The notes below the pieces were generated by a model. That model searched no databases. It worked only from the letters and a program-made list of their open reading frames with translations, and was not told where the DNA came from. A stretch of DNA of 36,207 bases from Zestomonas carbonaria (GTDB lineage Bacteria > Pseudomonadota > Gammaproteobacteria > Pseudomonadales > Pseudomonadaceae), in assembly GCF_904061905.1 (NCBI RefSeq), contig NZ_CAJFCI010000039.1, positions 155,015-191,221 of the forward strand. The letters are read 5' to 3'. Position 1 is the stretch's first letter; each line of letters begins with the position of its first letter. Below are positions 35,277-36,207 of the stretch, piece by piece. A program made the position numbers and the translations under genes.

Positions 35277-36185
35277 TCACGACGAAGCCTCGGCCTGCAA
35301 CGCCGGCCGCGCCGGCTTGAGCACCAGCCATAGCGCCAGGGCGATCAGCAGGCCGCCGTACAGGTGCGCCCAGGACAGCGACTCGTCGAGCAGCAGCACG
35401 CCCCAGAGCACCCCGAACGGCGGGATCAGGAAGGTCACCGTCAGGGTCCGGAGCGGGCCGATGTCGGCGAGCAGGCGGAAGAAGATGATGTAGGCGAATG
35501 CCGTGCAGACCAGGCCCAGGGCGCCCAGCGCCAGCCACACCGATGGCTCGGCCAGCGGTGCCAGGGGCATGGCGGGCGCCTGCCAGGCGAACAGCGGCAG
35601 CAGGCACAGCGTGGCGCCGAGCTGGCTGCCGAGGGCCACCAGGCGGCTGTCCAGGCCACCGCGATCGGTGACCCAGCGCTTGGTCATGAAGCTGGAGAGG
35701 CCGTAGCAGGTGGTCGCCGCCAGGCAGGCCAGCGCGGCCAGCAGCACCTGCGCGTCGATCCCCACCGGGCCGGCGCCGGTGAGCAGCGCCACGCCGGCGA
35801 GGCCGAGCAGCACGCCGGCGCCTTTCGCCGCGCTGAGCGCCTCGCCATAGAACAGCGTACCGATCAGCGCCCCCATCAGCGGCGTGGTGGCGTTGAAGAT
35901 CGCCGAATAGCCGGCCGGCAGCACCCTGGCCGCCAGCGCGTACATGGCGAAGGGAATGCCGGAGCTGACCACGCCGATCACCAGGGTGCGGCCGAGCATG
36001 CCGCGAAAGTCCCAGTGGCAGCGCAGCAGGCCGAGCAGTGCCAGCAGGCCGAGCGCCGACAGCAGCACGCGGAAGAAGGCGGTGGACACGGCGCCGATCT
36101 CCGGGACCAGCATGCGCATGAACAGGAAACTGGCGCCCCAGATGGCGGCGAGGCTGAACAGGCGTAGCAGGTCGGCGGGCTTCAT
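35277..36185 (-). CDS. EamA/DMT-superfamily transporter
   Basis: A 302-residue inner-membrane protein with about ten hydrophobic helices in two repeated EamA halves (about 1-137 and 147-290). The first opens with LAAIWGASFLFMR and includes FNATTPLMGALIG; the second includes YIIFFRLL and FLIPPFGVLWGVLLLDE, typical of this drug/metabolite exporter family. The substrate cannot be predicted. The ATG lies 22 bases from the window end with GGAG eight bases before it, so the gene is complete but its promoter is outside. It converges on the MFS gene. Confidence 0.92.
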   Translation of the reverse strand: MKPADLLRLFSLAAIWGASFLFMRMLVPEIGAVSTAFFRVLLSALGLLALLGLLRCHWDFRGMLGRTLVIGVVSSGIPFAMYALAARVLPAGYSAIFNATTPLMGALIGTLFYGEALSAAKGAGVLLGLAGVALLTGAGPVGIDAQVLLAALACLAATTCYGLSSFMTKRWVTDRGGLDSRLVALGSQLGATLCLLPLFAWQAPAMPLAPLAEPSVWLALGALGLVCTAFAYIIFFRLLADIGPLRTLTVTFLIPPFGVLWGVLLLDESLSWAHLYGGLLIALALWLVLKPARPALQAEASS

Positions 36186-36207
36186 GGCGGGGCTCCGGGC
36201 GGGGGAG

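Overview
The window is high-GC gammaproteobacterial DNA that reads as a Pseudomonas chromosome. The flanking genes are ordinary Pseudomonas housekeeping and accessory genes (oligopeptidase B, HIT protein, class II amidotransferase, DUF2937 protein, MoxR/VWA pair, cysK, MFS and EamA transporters). The intergenic gaps carry short palindromic REP-like repeats typical of the genus. No tRNA, rRNA, CRISPR array, transposase or phage gene was seen.

Layout. 1-252: palindromic repeats. 253-2286 (-): oligopeptidase B. 2383-4700 (+): a compact run of four small genes (membrane protein, HIT protein, glutamine amidotransferase-like protein, DUF2937 protein). 4864-9289 (-): a complete type I secretion operon in the order ABC ATPase, membrane fusion protein, TolC-like outer-membrane protein. 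9964-20241 (+), divergent from it: a 3425-residue RTX protein with two animal-type heme peroxidase modules, like PepA of P. putida. 20359-21027 (+) and 21374-22885 (-): a NarL/LuxR-type response regulator and a HisKA_3-type sensor kinase, facing each other. 23571-29810 (+): a second, single-module peroxidase/RTX protein of 2079 residues. 29916-32009 (-): a VWA protein and MoxR AAA+ ATPase. 32224-33198 (+): cysK. 33497-35167 (+): MFS_3 transporter. 35277-36185 (-): EamA-family transporter.

The centre, about 4.8-29.9 kb, looks like one functional island. The type I secretion system very probably exports both giant proteins: neither has an N-terminal signal peptide, both carry long glycine/aspartate RTX arrays, and their C-terminal ends are nearly identical. 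All three peroxidase modules keep the distal Gln/Asp/His, the catalytic Arg with Glu, and the proximal His, so all three are predicted to bind heme and be active. The two-component pair between the peroxidase genes is a good candidate for their regulator, but that is inferred from position only.

The parts most worth a second look are the paralogue (its roughly 167-residue alanine-rich insertion just before the distal heme site), the variable positions of PERCAL-type calcium motifs, the internal duplication of the large gene with blocks of identical DNA, three perfect or near-perfect palindromes in the long non-coding gaps of the island, and the unanswered question of how heme reaches proteins exported unfolded.
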